A stretch of DNA of 35,245 bases from Aalborgiella sp031390045 (GTDB lineage: Bacteria > Pseudomonadota > Gammaproteobacteria > Burkholderiales > Burkholderiaceae_C). The stretch's first letter is position 1, and every line of letters starts with the position of its first letter. The notes under the pieces were generated by a model, which saw only the letters and a list, made by a program, of their open reading frames with translations, was not told where the DNA came from and searched no databases. Where the stretch lies: NCBI GenBank assembly GCA_031390045.1, contig JANMTB010000088.1, forward strand, positions 1 to 35,245, given 5' to 3'. A program made the translations under genes and the position numbers. Shown piece by piece: positions 1-6,269 of the stretch.

Positions 1-80
1 GTCGTTTTTTATTTTCAGACATACCAAATTATAACAGTAGTGGAATAGAATAAAGCAATTTCGCTGAACCATTGAACCCC

Positions 81-317
81 ATGCAACAACCCACCCAGCA
101 GCCCGCCCAACAACCTATAGTCGGCTACTTCCAAGACGAAGAAAACCATTGGGTTGCAAGACTAGCTTGTGGGCACAACCAGCATGTGCGGCACAACCCG
201 CCGTTGGTCAGCCGGCCTTGGGTTTTGACGCAGGCGGGGCGGGATGGGAAAATGGGGGTGTTGCTGGGGTGCAAGAAGTGCGATGAAGGGGCGCCGGCTG
301 ATCGCATTGTGCGTTGA
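81..317 (+). CDS. DUF3565 family protein, copy A
   Basis: A small soluble protein of 78 residues when started at the ATG; a TTG three codons upstream is possible but less likely. It has a Gln/Pro-rich N-terminus, then the DUF3565 signature: GYFQDEE, an ACGHNQHVRHNPP block and a C-terminal GCKKC pair. One Cys plus several His followed by CxxC suggests a small zinc-binding fold, but this is inference and no function is established for the family. A near-identical second copy starts at 2473; this copy has three extra C-terminal residues. No good Shine-Dalgarno is visible. Confidence 0.8.
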   Translation: MQQPTQQPAQQPIVGYFQDEENHWVARLACGHNQHVRHNPPLVSRPWVLTQAGRDGKMGVLLGCKKCDEGAPADRIVR

Positions 318-352
318 CTTTGCGGTTATTTCGCGGTTAAACTGCGTATTTT

Positions 353-407
353 TACTATGCTTTTTATAGCTACTCAGGCAATAAATACACCGGCTAGAGG
401 CATATTT
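353..407 (+). repeat. 55-bp repeat, copy 1
   Basis: Hairpin-forming left half (TACTAT ... ATAGCT) followed by the core CAATAAATACACCGGCTAG and the tail AGGCATATTT. About 91% identical to copy 2 over 55 bp by hand count. It lies between the DUF3565 copy A gene and the HigBA promoter. Confidence 0.85.
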
Positions 408-484
408 AACCCCTAAATTGCCTTAAATCTCTAAATTTTAGACATTTGGAACTTAAATCCAATGCTTTACTCAGAATTATTTCC

Positions 485-519
485 TTGACGGAATATTCCA
501 TAAAGGCTATATTTGCACT
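485..519 (+). promoter_or_regulatory. Promoter and operator of the HigBA-like module
   Basis: TTGACG at 485-490 and TATATT at 508-513 are separated by 17 bp, close to a sigma-70 consensus. A perfect 10-bp palindrome, GGAATATTCC (490-499), sits between them and is a likely operator for the antitoxin. The expected transcription start (about 519-520) falls on the toxin ATG at 520, and no Shine-Dalgarno precedes it, so a leaderless mRNA is predicted. Confidence 0.6.
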
Positions 520-882
520 ATGACTTGGGACATTGAATACACAGATGAGTTTGGTGATTGGTGGCAAAGCCTGACTGAGGCGGAGCAAGAGTCGCTGGCC
601 GCTTCTGTGCAATTGCTGGAGCTGCGTGGGCCTGCATTGGGGCATCCGCACAGTAGCGCCATCAATGGCTCTAGGCATGGGCACATGCGCGAGCTACGGA
701 CTCAACACGCGGGGCGACCGTATCGGACGCTCTACGCTTTTGACCCGCGCCGGATGGCGATTTTGCTGATTGGCGGCGACAAAACGGGCGATGACCGCTG
801 GTACGAGGTGCATGTGCCGATAGCAGACACGCTGTATGAGCAACATTTGGAACAACTGAGACTGGAGGGCAAAGATGGCTAA
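520..882 (+). CDS. RelE/ParE-superfamily toxin (HigB-like)
   Basis: 120-residue protein of the HigB/Gp49-like branch of RelE/ParE ribonuclease toxins, which in characterised members cleave mRNA at the ribosome. Visible signature: a Trp-rich N-terminus, MRELR, PYRTLYAFDP, then the LIGGDKTGDDRWYE block and a C-terminal IADTLYEQHL helix. Its last 8 bases overlap the downstream HTH antitoxin gene, giving the toxin-first order typical of HigBA modules. A strong promoter with a central palindrome lies directly upstream and the start codon coincides with the predicted transcription start. Activity is inferred from family and context. Confidence 0.85.
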   Translation: MTWDIEYTDEFGDWWQSLTEAEQESLAASVQLLELRGPALGHPHSSAINGSRHGHMRELRTQHAGRPYRTLYAFDPRRMAILLIGGDKTGDDRWYEVHVPIADTLYEQHLEQLRLEGKDG

Positions 883-1195
883 GAAATTTTCTGACTTACG
901 AGCGGGCATGAGCCAGGCCGCGCGCGAGCGGTCTGACGCTCAGGCCAAGGTGATGTTGGCTGAAATGCCTTTGAACGAGTTGCGCCAAGCGCGTGGTTTG
1001 TCGCAAAAAATGTTGGCAGACGTGCTGCATGTACAGCAGCCGTCTATTGCCAAAATTGAAAAACGCACAGATATGTACTTATCTACCCTACGCAGCCACA
1101 TTGAGGCGATGGGTGGCAAGCTGGATGTGATTGCACGGTTTCCTGACGGTGTGGTGAAAATCAATAACTTTTCAGAGCTGAGCAGTGCTCCGTAA
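875..1195 (+). CDS. XRE-family HTH antitoxin (HigA-like)
   Basis: 106-residue DNA-binding protein. The Cro/C1-type helix-turn-helix lies at about residues 35-70 (ELRQARGLSQKMLADVL then QPSIAKIEKR), followed by a short C-terminal region (LRSHIEAMGGKLDVIARFPDG) usual in antitoxins paired with this toxin family. It starts inside the end of the toxin gene (8-nt overlap), so translation is probably coupled. By family precedent it should bind the toxin and repress the operon, probably at the GGAATATTCC palindrome at 490-499. Assignment as antitoxin is strong; the operator is inferred. Confidence 0.85.
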   Translation: MAKKFSDLRAGMSQAARERSDAQAKVMLAEMPLNELRQARGLSQKMLADVLHVQQPSIAKIEKRTDMYLSTLRSHIEAMGGKLDVIARFPDGVVKINNFSELSSAP

Positions 1196-1205
1196 CGCTA
1201 TTTAT

Positions 1206-1260
1206 TACTATACTTTTCATAGCTGCTTAGGCAATAAATACGCCGGCTAGAGGCATATTT
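1206..1260 (+). repeat. 55-bp repeat, copy 2
   Basis: TACTAT ... ATAGCT hairpin half, core CAATAAATACGCCGGCTAG, tail AGGCATATTT. Same length and orientation as copy 1. It begins about 10 bp after the HigA-like stop codon. Confidence 0.85.
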
Positions 1261-1320
1261 GATCATGTAAATTCAAATTTACAGCTCTTTTGAGGTGTTT
1301 TGAACCGTAAACCACACAAA

Positions 1321-1358
1321 ATACCCATTTTAGGTATAATAAACCCCATTATGGGTAT
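1321..1358 (+). promoter_or_regulatory. Promoter/operator of the MNT-HEPN module
   Basis: A perfect TATAAT (1335-1340) lies inside nested inverted repeats: ATACCCAT (1321-1328) with ATGGGTAT (1351-1358), and the inner pair ATACC (1321-1325) with GGTAT (1333-1337). The right arm covers the start codon itself. The -35 is weak (ACCACA, 1311-1316). The expected start of transcription is only a few bases before ATG 1351, so the mRNA would be leaderless or nearly so. The natural candidate to bind here is the winged helix of the encoded protein. Confidence 0.55.
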
Positions 1359-1989
1359 GAATCAATCTCCACAAACCGCCACATCCAGCCTAGCTGACGC
1401 CTTGTTCCCCAAGGTGAGACAGCGGGTGCTGGGGGTGTTGTTTGGCAATGTGGGGCGGAGTTTTTATGCCAATGAGGTGATAGCGCTGGCGCAGTCGGGC
1501 ACGGGGGCGGTGCAGCGGGAGTTGCTGGCGTTGGCGGGCTGTGGGCTGCTGACGGTTACCAAAGTGGGCAACCAGCGGCACTATCAGGCCAATGCCAACA
1601 GCCCGGTGTTTGCCGAGCTGCGCGGCATGGTGCTTAAAACTGTTGGTTTGGCGGATGTGCTGCGCACGGCGCTGGCACCGCTGGCGGGGCAGATTGAGGC
1701 GGCATTTGTTTATGGCTCGGTGGCCAAGCGGCAAGACACGGCGCAAAGCGATATTGATGTGTTGATTGTGAGTGAGAGCTTGGGTTATGCCGATGTGTTT
1801 GGCGCTTTGGAAGCGGCCAGCAATGCATTGAGCCGCAAAATCAACCCGACGCTATACACACCCGCTGACTTGACCAAGCGGATTGAAAATGACAATGCTT
1901 TTGTGACCAAGGTGTTGCAGCAACCCAAGATTTGGCTGATTGGCGAAGAAGGCGATGCGTTAAGATTCAACCATGAGCAACCCACTTGA
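1351..1989 (+). CDS. Winged-helix / nucleotidyltransferase (MNT) fusion protein
   Basis: 212 residues from ATG 1351 (ATG 1357 equally possible; an upstream TTG would lie before the promoter). Residues about 15-80 look like an ArsR/MarR-type winged helix (FPKVRQRVLGVLFG ... GNQRHYQAN). Residues about 115-140 carry the minimal nucleotidyltransferase motif: G122-S123 followed by S133-D134-I135-D136. In characterised MNT-HEPN pairs the MNT protein is the antitoxin and AMPylates the HEPN ribonuclease. The fusion to a DNA-binding domain suggests it also represses its own promoter. Its 3' end overlaps the HEPN-like gene by 17 nt. Confidence 0.8.
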   Translation: MGMNQSPQTATSSLADALFPKVRQRVLGVLFGNVGRSFYANEVIALAQSGTGAVQRELLALAGCGLLTVTKVGNQRHYQANANSPVFAELRGMVLKTVGLADVLRTALAPLAGQIEAAFVYGSVAKRQDTAQSDIDVLIVSESLGYADVFGALEAASNALSRKINPTLYTPADLTKRIENDNAFVTKVLQQPKIWLIGEEGDALRFNHEQPT

Positions 1990-2380
1990 AAACCTGAGCG
2001 GACAAGGCAAGCCTTTGCAGGCAGAACCGCCTGACGCTATAGAAATTGCGGGTTTAACAAAGAGTGGCTTGGCGCGTCTCAAGGATGCGCAAAACACATC
2101 TTTAGCTATAGAAAGCCGGTTTGACCTGGCCTACAACGCTGCCCATTCACTGTGCCTAGCCGCGCTGCGAGCCAAGGGCTACCGCTCTGGCAACCGCTAC
2201 ATCGTGTTTCAGGTGCTGCCGCACACGCTGGGTTTGGGCCCTGAGGTCTGGCGCGTTCTGGATAAATGCCACAACACCCGCAATTTGGGCGAATACGAAG
2301 GCATGTTGGATGTGGATGAGCGGCTGGTAGCAGACTTAATCACCGCGGCGCAGGCTGTGGTTGATGCGATTGGTAGTTAA
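1973..2380 (+). CDS. HEPN-like putative toxin of the MNT pair
   Basis: 135-residue, mostly helical protein starting inside the end of the nucleotidyltransferase gene. The recognisable part is the C-terminal half: DKCHNTRNLGEYEG (residues about 98-110) with H100, R103, N104 and Y108, the RN-xx-(E)Y pattern seen in some HEPN subfamilies. In canonical HEPN RNases an Arg is followed 4-6 residues later by His; here Tyr occupies that place and the only nearby His precedes the Arg. It may therefore be a variant ribonuclease or an inactive member. The toxin role is inferred from pairing and gene order. Confidence 0.65.
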   Translation: MSNPLENLSGQGKPLQAEPPDAIEIAGLTKSGLARLKDAQNTSLAIESRFDLAYNAAHSLCLAALRAKGYRSGNRYIVFQVLPHTLGLGPEVWRVLDKCHNTRNLGEYEGMLDVDERLVADLITAAQAVVDAIGS

Positions 2381-2383
2381 ATT

Positions 2384-2438
2384 TACTATATTTTTTATAG
2401 CACTTTAATCAATAAATACGCCGGCTATAGTCATTTTT
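2384..2438 (+). repeat. 55-bp repeat, copy 3
   Basis: TACTAT ... ATAGCA hairpin half, core CAATAAATACGCCGGCTATA, tail GTCATTTTT. It begins 3 bp after the HEPN stop codon and ends 34 bp before the second DUF3565 gene. Confidence 0.85.
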
Positions 2439-2472
2439 ACCCCTCATAAATCACTATCATTTTAATAGCATA

Positions 2473-2673
2473 ATGCAACAACCCATCACCGGCTACTTCC
2501 AAGACGAAGAAAACCATTGGGTTGCAAGACTAGCTTGTGGGCACAACCAGCATGTGCGGCACAACCCGCCGTTGGTTAGCCGGCCTTGGGTTTTGACGCA
2601 GGCGGGGCGGGATGGGAAGATTGGGGTGTTGCTGGGGTGCAAGAAATGTGATGCGGGTGCGCCGGCGGATTGA
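2473..2673 (+). CDS. DUF3565 family protein, copy B
   Basis: 66 residues, almost identical to copy A at 81-317 but with a shorter N-terminus and ending at GAPAD. The same conserved blocks are present: GYFQDEE, ACGHNQHVRHNPP and the terminal GCKKC. At DNA level 2491-2647 matches 123-279 with about four mismatches in 157 bp, a recent duplication with a period of 2368 bp. No clear Shine-Dalgarno. The function is not known; a zinc-binding role is a guess from the Cys/His pattern. Confidence 0.8.
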   Translation: MQQPITGYFQDEENHWVARLACGHNQHVRHNPPLVSRPWVLTQAGRDGKIGVLLGCKKCDAGAPAD

Positions 2674-2675
2674 TG

Positions 2676-2702
2676 AGCATTTCGACAAGCTCAATGCGAA
2701 CG
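2676..2702. repeat. TTCGACAAGCTC-type dispersed repeat fragment
   Basis: The stretch contains CATTTCGACAAGCTCAATGC. This resembles the widespread REP-like palindromic elements of proteobacterial genomes (TTCGACAAGCTC with flanking GCGAACGG), recognised from memory. GCATT and AATGC form a short stem. It begins right after the DUF3565 copy B stop codon. Confidence 0.45.
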
Positions 2703-2755
2703 GGTGAATATACTCGATACGAATGGTTTTTATATAGTTTAAGAAAGACAAATAA

Positions 2756-2881
2756 ATGAATCTCAAAAGACTAGCCATCATACTGGCGATATTACTCGGC
2801 GGTATGGCTATTTATTACAACCAATCAACGTCTGATAATGCCAATGGCGATAAAGCCACCAAGGTTGAGTCAAATAAGTAG
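2756..2881 (+). CDS. Small putative membrane/secreted peptide (41 aa)
   Basis: Short reading frame with an ATG preceded by AAGAAAG at good distance. It begins MNLKRLAIILAILLGGMAIYY, a Lys/Arg start followed by one hydrophobic segment, then a polar tail rich in Asn, Asp, Lys and Ser. It could be a single-span membrane peptide or a signal peptide with a very short mature part. No family recognised. It fits exactly between copy B of DUF3565 and repeat copy 4. Confidence 0.4.
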   Translation: MNLKRLAIILAILLGGMAIYYNQSTSDNANGDKATKVESNK

Positions 2882-2903
2882 TAGATATTTTTAATGCAAA
2901 ATA

Positions 2904-2958
2904 TGCTACTTATTTAATAGCAGAGTAGGCAATAAATACGCTAGCTAGAGTCATTTTT
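2904..2958 (+). repeat. 55-bp repeat, copy 4
   Basis: TGCTA ... TAGCA hairpin half, core CAATAAATACGCTAGCTAGA, tail GTCATTTTT. It ends one base before the start codon of the DUF2459 gene (ATG at 2960), so it forms that gene's whole proximal 5' region. Confidence 0.85.
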
Positions 2959-2959
2959 A

Positions 2960-3700
2960 ATGCGTAAATTGACTTTGTATCGCTGTTTTATTGCTGCGCT
3001 GGTGCTAACAGGCGTTATTGCGCTGCTTGCTTTTTTCAAGGCTTGGACGTTTGCACCGTATGCGGTTGTAAATAAAGCTGACAGTGTGCAGAACACTTCA
3101 AAGATGAATCAACCCTACGCGGCCTACGCGGTGAGCCATGGCTGGCATGTGGGGGTGGTTGTGCCGGCTGAGCGACTCAATGCCTTGTTGCCAGAGCTTA
3201 AAAAACGGTTTGAAAAAACCAAAACACTGGCCGGCGTGACGCAAAGCCCTGGTTTTTATGAAATCGGCTGGGGCGATAGAGGGTTTTATGAGGCCAAGGA
3301 GATAACCAAGTTGATGGCGGTGCAAGCGCTGTTTAACTCGCCCGGCACAGTCATGCACGTGGTGGCGGTGCATAACCCTGAGAAGGCATTTGGGCGAAGT
3401 CACATAACCAAATTTTGCCTAAGCGAAGCGCAGTTAACTAATTTAGAAACTTTTATAGTTAATAGTTTCGCAAAGAATACTGCCGATAATATTATCTCGC
3501 GCAGGCTGGGCTTGTATGGCGACAGCCAGTTTTATGAGGGCGCGGGTACTTATCACTTTTTAAACAGCTGCAATACCTGGGCTGCCAAGGCGCTGCGCAG
3601 CGCAGGGTTTGATATATCACCCACGTTTAAATTGTTTTCAAGGCAGGTGATGAATAATATAGATGTTGGTGATGCGGCAGTTTGTCAAGTGCCGATGTGA
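2960..3700 (+). CDS. DUF2459 (TIGR02117-type) membrane-anchored protein
   Basis: 246 residues. An N-terminal hydrophobic helix (about residues 8-25) anchors it or serves as signal; the rest is probably periplasmic. Family blocks are clear: SHGWHVG (H60, H63), EIGWGDRGFYEA, and near the C-terminus NSCNTWAAKALRSAGFDI (C204). The Cys and His blocks recall papain-like NlpC/P60 peptidases, but a catalytic role is unproven. The AT-rich insert at about 3428-3480 looks compositionally different from the rest. Start chosen at ATG 2960, which abuts repeat copy 4; the only SD-like bases are CTAGAG within that repeat. Confidence 0.8.
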   Translation: MRKLTLYRCFIAALVLTGVIALLAFFKAWTFAPYAVVNKADSVQNTSKMNQPYAAYAVSHGWHVGVVVPAERLNALLPELKKRFEKTKTLAGVTQSPGFYEIGWGDRGFYEAKEITKLMAVQALFNSPGTVMHVVAVHNPEKAFGRSHITKFCLSEAQLTNLETFIVNSFAKNTADNIISRRLGLYGDSQFYEGAGTYHFLNSCNTWAAKALRSAGFDISPTFKLFSRQVMNNIDVGDAAVCQVPM

Positions 3701-3721
3701 TATTTTTTGATTTGATATTGC

Positions 3722-5518
3722 TTATTGACTCATCATTTTGACGGCTTTGGCGCCTAAAGCAAAATGCTCTTCTAGGCCTGCGGTTAGCTCTTTCAGCGCA
3801 GTGCGAAGGGGCTTGTCAAACAGCTTTTCGGGCAGTGGCAAAGGTTCAATAGACTTTAGATTTCCTTCTGAAACGGCGTCTTTCACGGTCTGCGCGGACT
3901 TCAAGGTCGCTTTGACCATGTGGCCGAGTACCAGTTCTTCTAAGATCGTGGGGTCTATGCCGCCAAAGTCGATGGCTGGGCGCACCTCGCGCAGGAGCTC
4001 AAACGGCCACAGTTTGCGCTCCCAGATGATGTCCCAAATGCGTTCTGTCACCCAACATGGGCCGTAGTGATAGACCAAGTGGGCGCGTAAGCTTTGGCCT
4101 AATTCTTGAATGCTGGCGTTGTGAGCGTACTCTTGGAAGCCAACGACTTGGAAATGGCTGGCCACGGCTGATACGTAAAAGCAGTGTGTGGACTTGCCCG
4201 GTGGGTTGAGCCAAATGGCCAGGTTGATGAAGTAACGGCTGATTTTTTTCCAATCGTCGTTGTTGGCAAGTCGCATGTTGTTGATATTGACGTCCATCCA
4301 GTGGTGCCAGGTCGAATCTGTGGCGACGCGGCCCACACCTGCGCGGTGGCCGTCGTAGACGTTGATCATGGGGTTGTGCACGCGTGCTGGTTGCGCGCCT
4401 TTGGTAAAGTTGTACGGCGGGCTGCCCAAATTGCTGCCGTAAGCGGCCATGAAGGGCTCTGGCTTGGCGCCGCCGTCTAGGGCGTTGGGGTATTCGTCTT
4501 GCGCACCTGCGCCGTCAAAGTTGTAGGTTGCGGCCAAATTAATCGCTGATGCCTCAATACAAAGACCTTCATGCGCATGGTCTGGCATAACGTTGATCGG
4601 TCCCATGGTTGGGTGGCACAGCACGGGGTGCGGACGTTTGTGCCAGCGGAAGGGCCAAAATGACCTCTGGTAGGCTGTCCACTGAATCGGCTGCACTTTG
4701 AGGTCGCCTTGATGCAGCTCATTGTCTAATAAGCCCGGGCCACCCGGTGCACCAGGCTCGAAGGCAGCAGAGGGTGGGCGCAAAGTGTCGATCCGCATGT
4801 GCGGATTTGGCAATGCTGATCTTCCTTGCGGCGGTACACCATCCGCATTGGTCCAGCGGCGCATGGTGCCCAAGCGTGGAATTTTGCGACACATGGAAGC
4901 GCCTAAGAAGTGGTGGTCACCCGTGCCAAACAAGCCGCCTTTTTTGATTTTCATCCAGCTAGCTAGTTTGGCTAATTCGCCTGCTTGGGCTGGTAATGCA
5001 CTGACCAAATCAATCTCAGCATCATTGGGGCTGCCGGAATTGGAGGGATTAAACCCGAAACACCAAATTTGCTCATAACTGTCAATCACAGAAGCACCTG
5101 CGTTGACCATGTCAAATCGGAAGCCACGGTATTTGGCTTGATGGATGGTTGGCGCTACGACGACATTAGGCGCTTCGCCATTGCGCAGCGCAATATCAAC
5201 CCGAAAACGCATGCAACCGACCGTGGTATTGCGAATCAAGTCGATAACTTGGCTGATACCGAAATCATCGGATGGATCAACTTTGATGGAAGTGTCAACA
5301 ACGACCAATATGTCTGTGTAATGCTTATGAAACCACGGGCTGAGATATTCTGCAAATGCGCCTTCAAACTCTAGGCCAACATGGAAATTTTTAATAAAAT
5401 CGCCAGGTTTTACGACAGAAAATTCGTGTAGATTGGTAGCAGTTATGCCTATATTAGCTGTCTTAACTGCTGTTTTTTTTGCAGTGTTAGCTATAGGAAT
5501 AGATTTTTTAGTAGCCAT
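3722..5518 (-). CDS. Uncharacterised 598-aa protein with GATase-like N-terminal region
   Basis: Not assigned to a named family. After a Lys/Ala/Thr-rich start (residues 1-30), residues about 60-250 show a pattern like a class I amidotransferase/ThuA-type alpha/beta fold: DILVVVD, YEQIWCFGF, then a helix and GGLFGTGDHHFLGASMC followed by RIPRLGTMRRW-like residues. The middle is rich in Pro, His, Trp and Gly (MPDHAHEG, STWHHWMDVN), suggesting metal or ligand binding. The C-terminal ~100 residues look helical. No signal peptide. The neighbours do not explain its role, and it is transcribed alone, convergent with the DUF2459 gene. Confidence 0.6.
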   Translation of the reverse strand: MATKKSIPIANTAKKTAVKTANIGITATNLHEFSVVKPGDFIKNFHVGLEFEGAFAEYLSPWFHKHYTDILVVVDTSIKVDPSDDFGISQVIDLIRNTTVGCMRFRVDIALRNGEAPNVVVAPTIHQAKYRGFRFDMVNAGASVIDSYEQIWCFGFNPSNSGSPNDAEIDLVSALPAQAGELAKLASWMKIKKGGLFGTGDHHFLGASMCRKIPRLGTMRRWTNADGVPPQGRSALPNPHMRIDTLRPPSAAFEPGAPGGPGLLDNELHQGDLKVQPIQWTAYQRSFWPFRWHKRPHPVLCHPTMGPINVMPDHAHEGLCIEASAINLAATYNFDGAGAQDEYPNALDGGAKPEPFMAAYGSNLGSPPYNFTKGAQPARVHNPMINVYDGHRAGVGRVATDSTWHHWMDVNINNMRLANNDDWKKISRYFINLAIWLNPPGKSTHCFYVSAVASHFQVVGFQEYAHNASIQELGQSLRAHLVYHYGPCWVTERIWDIIWERKLWPFELLREVRPAIDFGGIDPTILEELVLGHMVKATLKSAQTVKDAVSEGNLKSIEPLPLPEKLFDKPLRTALKELTAGLEEHFALGAKAVKMMSQ

Positions 5519-5864
5519 GTCAAATACCTCCAGAATTTAGAAATGTGACAAAAGTTTTTAAAGTTTTAAGCACCCTGAGCAAGATGTTTAAAGCATTGAA
5601 ATAAGCTAAGCTAGGAGCTTAAAGATAGTGAAAGCTGCATAAAATTCAAACTTAAATCAATGCTGATGCAATACTGTGCTTTTTCGGATAGATCAACAGT
5701 TAATAATCACTGGTTGGGCTGTGAATATTCACTCTTTAGGTATTACTTTATTTCTTTTTCAGCCTCTGAACTACTATATTATTTATAGCACTGAAGTCAA
5801 TTAAAACGCCGCCTATAGCCATATTTACCTCTTATAATAGACTAAATTACCCCAATCATCACTC
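5519..5864. other. Intergenic region between divergent genes
   Basis: 346 bp, AT-rich, no credible gene. It holds a perfect 12-bp palindrome GTGAATATTCAC at 5721-5732, repeat copy 5 at 5772-5826, and a TATAAT (5833-5838) 27 bp before arfB, without an obvious -35. Promoters of both flanking genes must lie here. Confidence 0.6.
5772..5826 (+). repeat. 55-bp repeat, copy 5
   Basis: TACTAT ... ATAGCA hairpin half, degenerate core CAATTAAAACGCCGCCTATA, tail GCCATATTT. It is the most diverged of the intergenic copies in the core but still exactly 55 bp. Confidence 0.75.
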
Positions 5865-6263
5865 ATGCTGAACATCAACGAGTCTGAAGTCGCCATCACC
5901 GCCATTCGTGCGCAAGGTGCGGGTGGGCAAAATGTCAACAAGGTATCTAGCGCGATTCACCTGCGGTTTGATATTGGGGCGTCTTCCCTGCCGGATGATG
6001 TGAAGGAGCGGCTTTTGGCGTTGCGTGATTCGCGCATCACCAAAGCAGGTGAGCTCATCATCAAAGCGCAGCAGCACCGCACGCAAGACATGAACCGGCT
6101 GGATGCAATGGTGCGGCTGCATGAGGTGATTAACTCGGTGGAGTTTGCGCCTGTTATTCGTAAAGCGACGAAACCTAGCCGTGCTGCGAAATTGCGGCGT
6201 TTGGATAATAAAGGGCAGCGGTCTGAGACCAAGGCGCTGCGTTCGAAAATTACTGGAGAATAA
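5865..6263 (+). CDS. arfB: Alternative ribosome-rescue factor ArfB (YaeJ)
   Basis: 132-residue peptidyl-tRNA hydrolase of the class I release-factor fold. It enters stalled ribosomes lacking a stop codon and hydrolyses the peptidyl-tRNA. The catalytic GGQ motif is at residues 20-22 (AQGAGGQNVNKV), followed by SSAIHLRFDI and a C-terminal basic tail (about 100-132: RKATKPSRAAKLRR ... GQRSETKALRSK) that in known ArfB enters the mRNA channel. Length and order match the family. The next gene starts 6 nt downstream, so the two may be co-transcribed although the functions are unrelated. Confidence 0.93.
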   Translation: MLNINESEVAITAIRAQGAGGQNVNKVSSAIHLRFDIGASSLPDDVKERLLALRDSRITKAGELIIKAQQHRTQDMNRLDAMVRLHEVINSVEFAPVIRKATKPSRAAKLRRLDNKGQRSETKALRSKITGE

Positions 6264-6269
6264 TTAGCT

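Noticed and set aside
1300..1350. TTG start extending the winged-helix/MNT protein by 17 residues
   Set aside because: The extension would lie upstream of and across a perfect TATAAT and its inverted repeats; ATG 1351 or 1357 fits the promoter and the domain start.
353..2958. attC recombination sites of an integron
   Set aside because: The four repeats lack RYYYAAC/GTTRRRY core sites and the long stem of attC, and no integrase gene is present.
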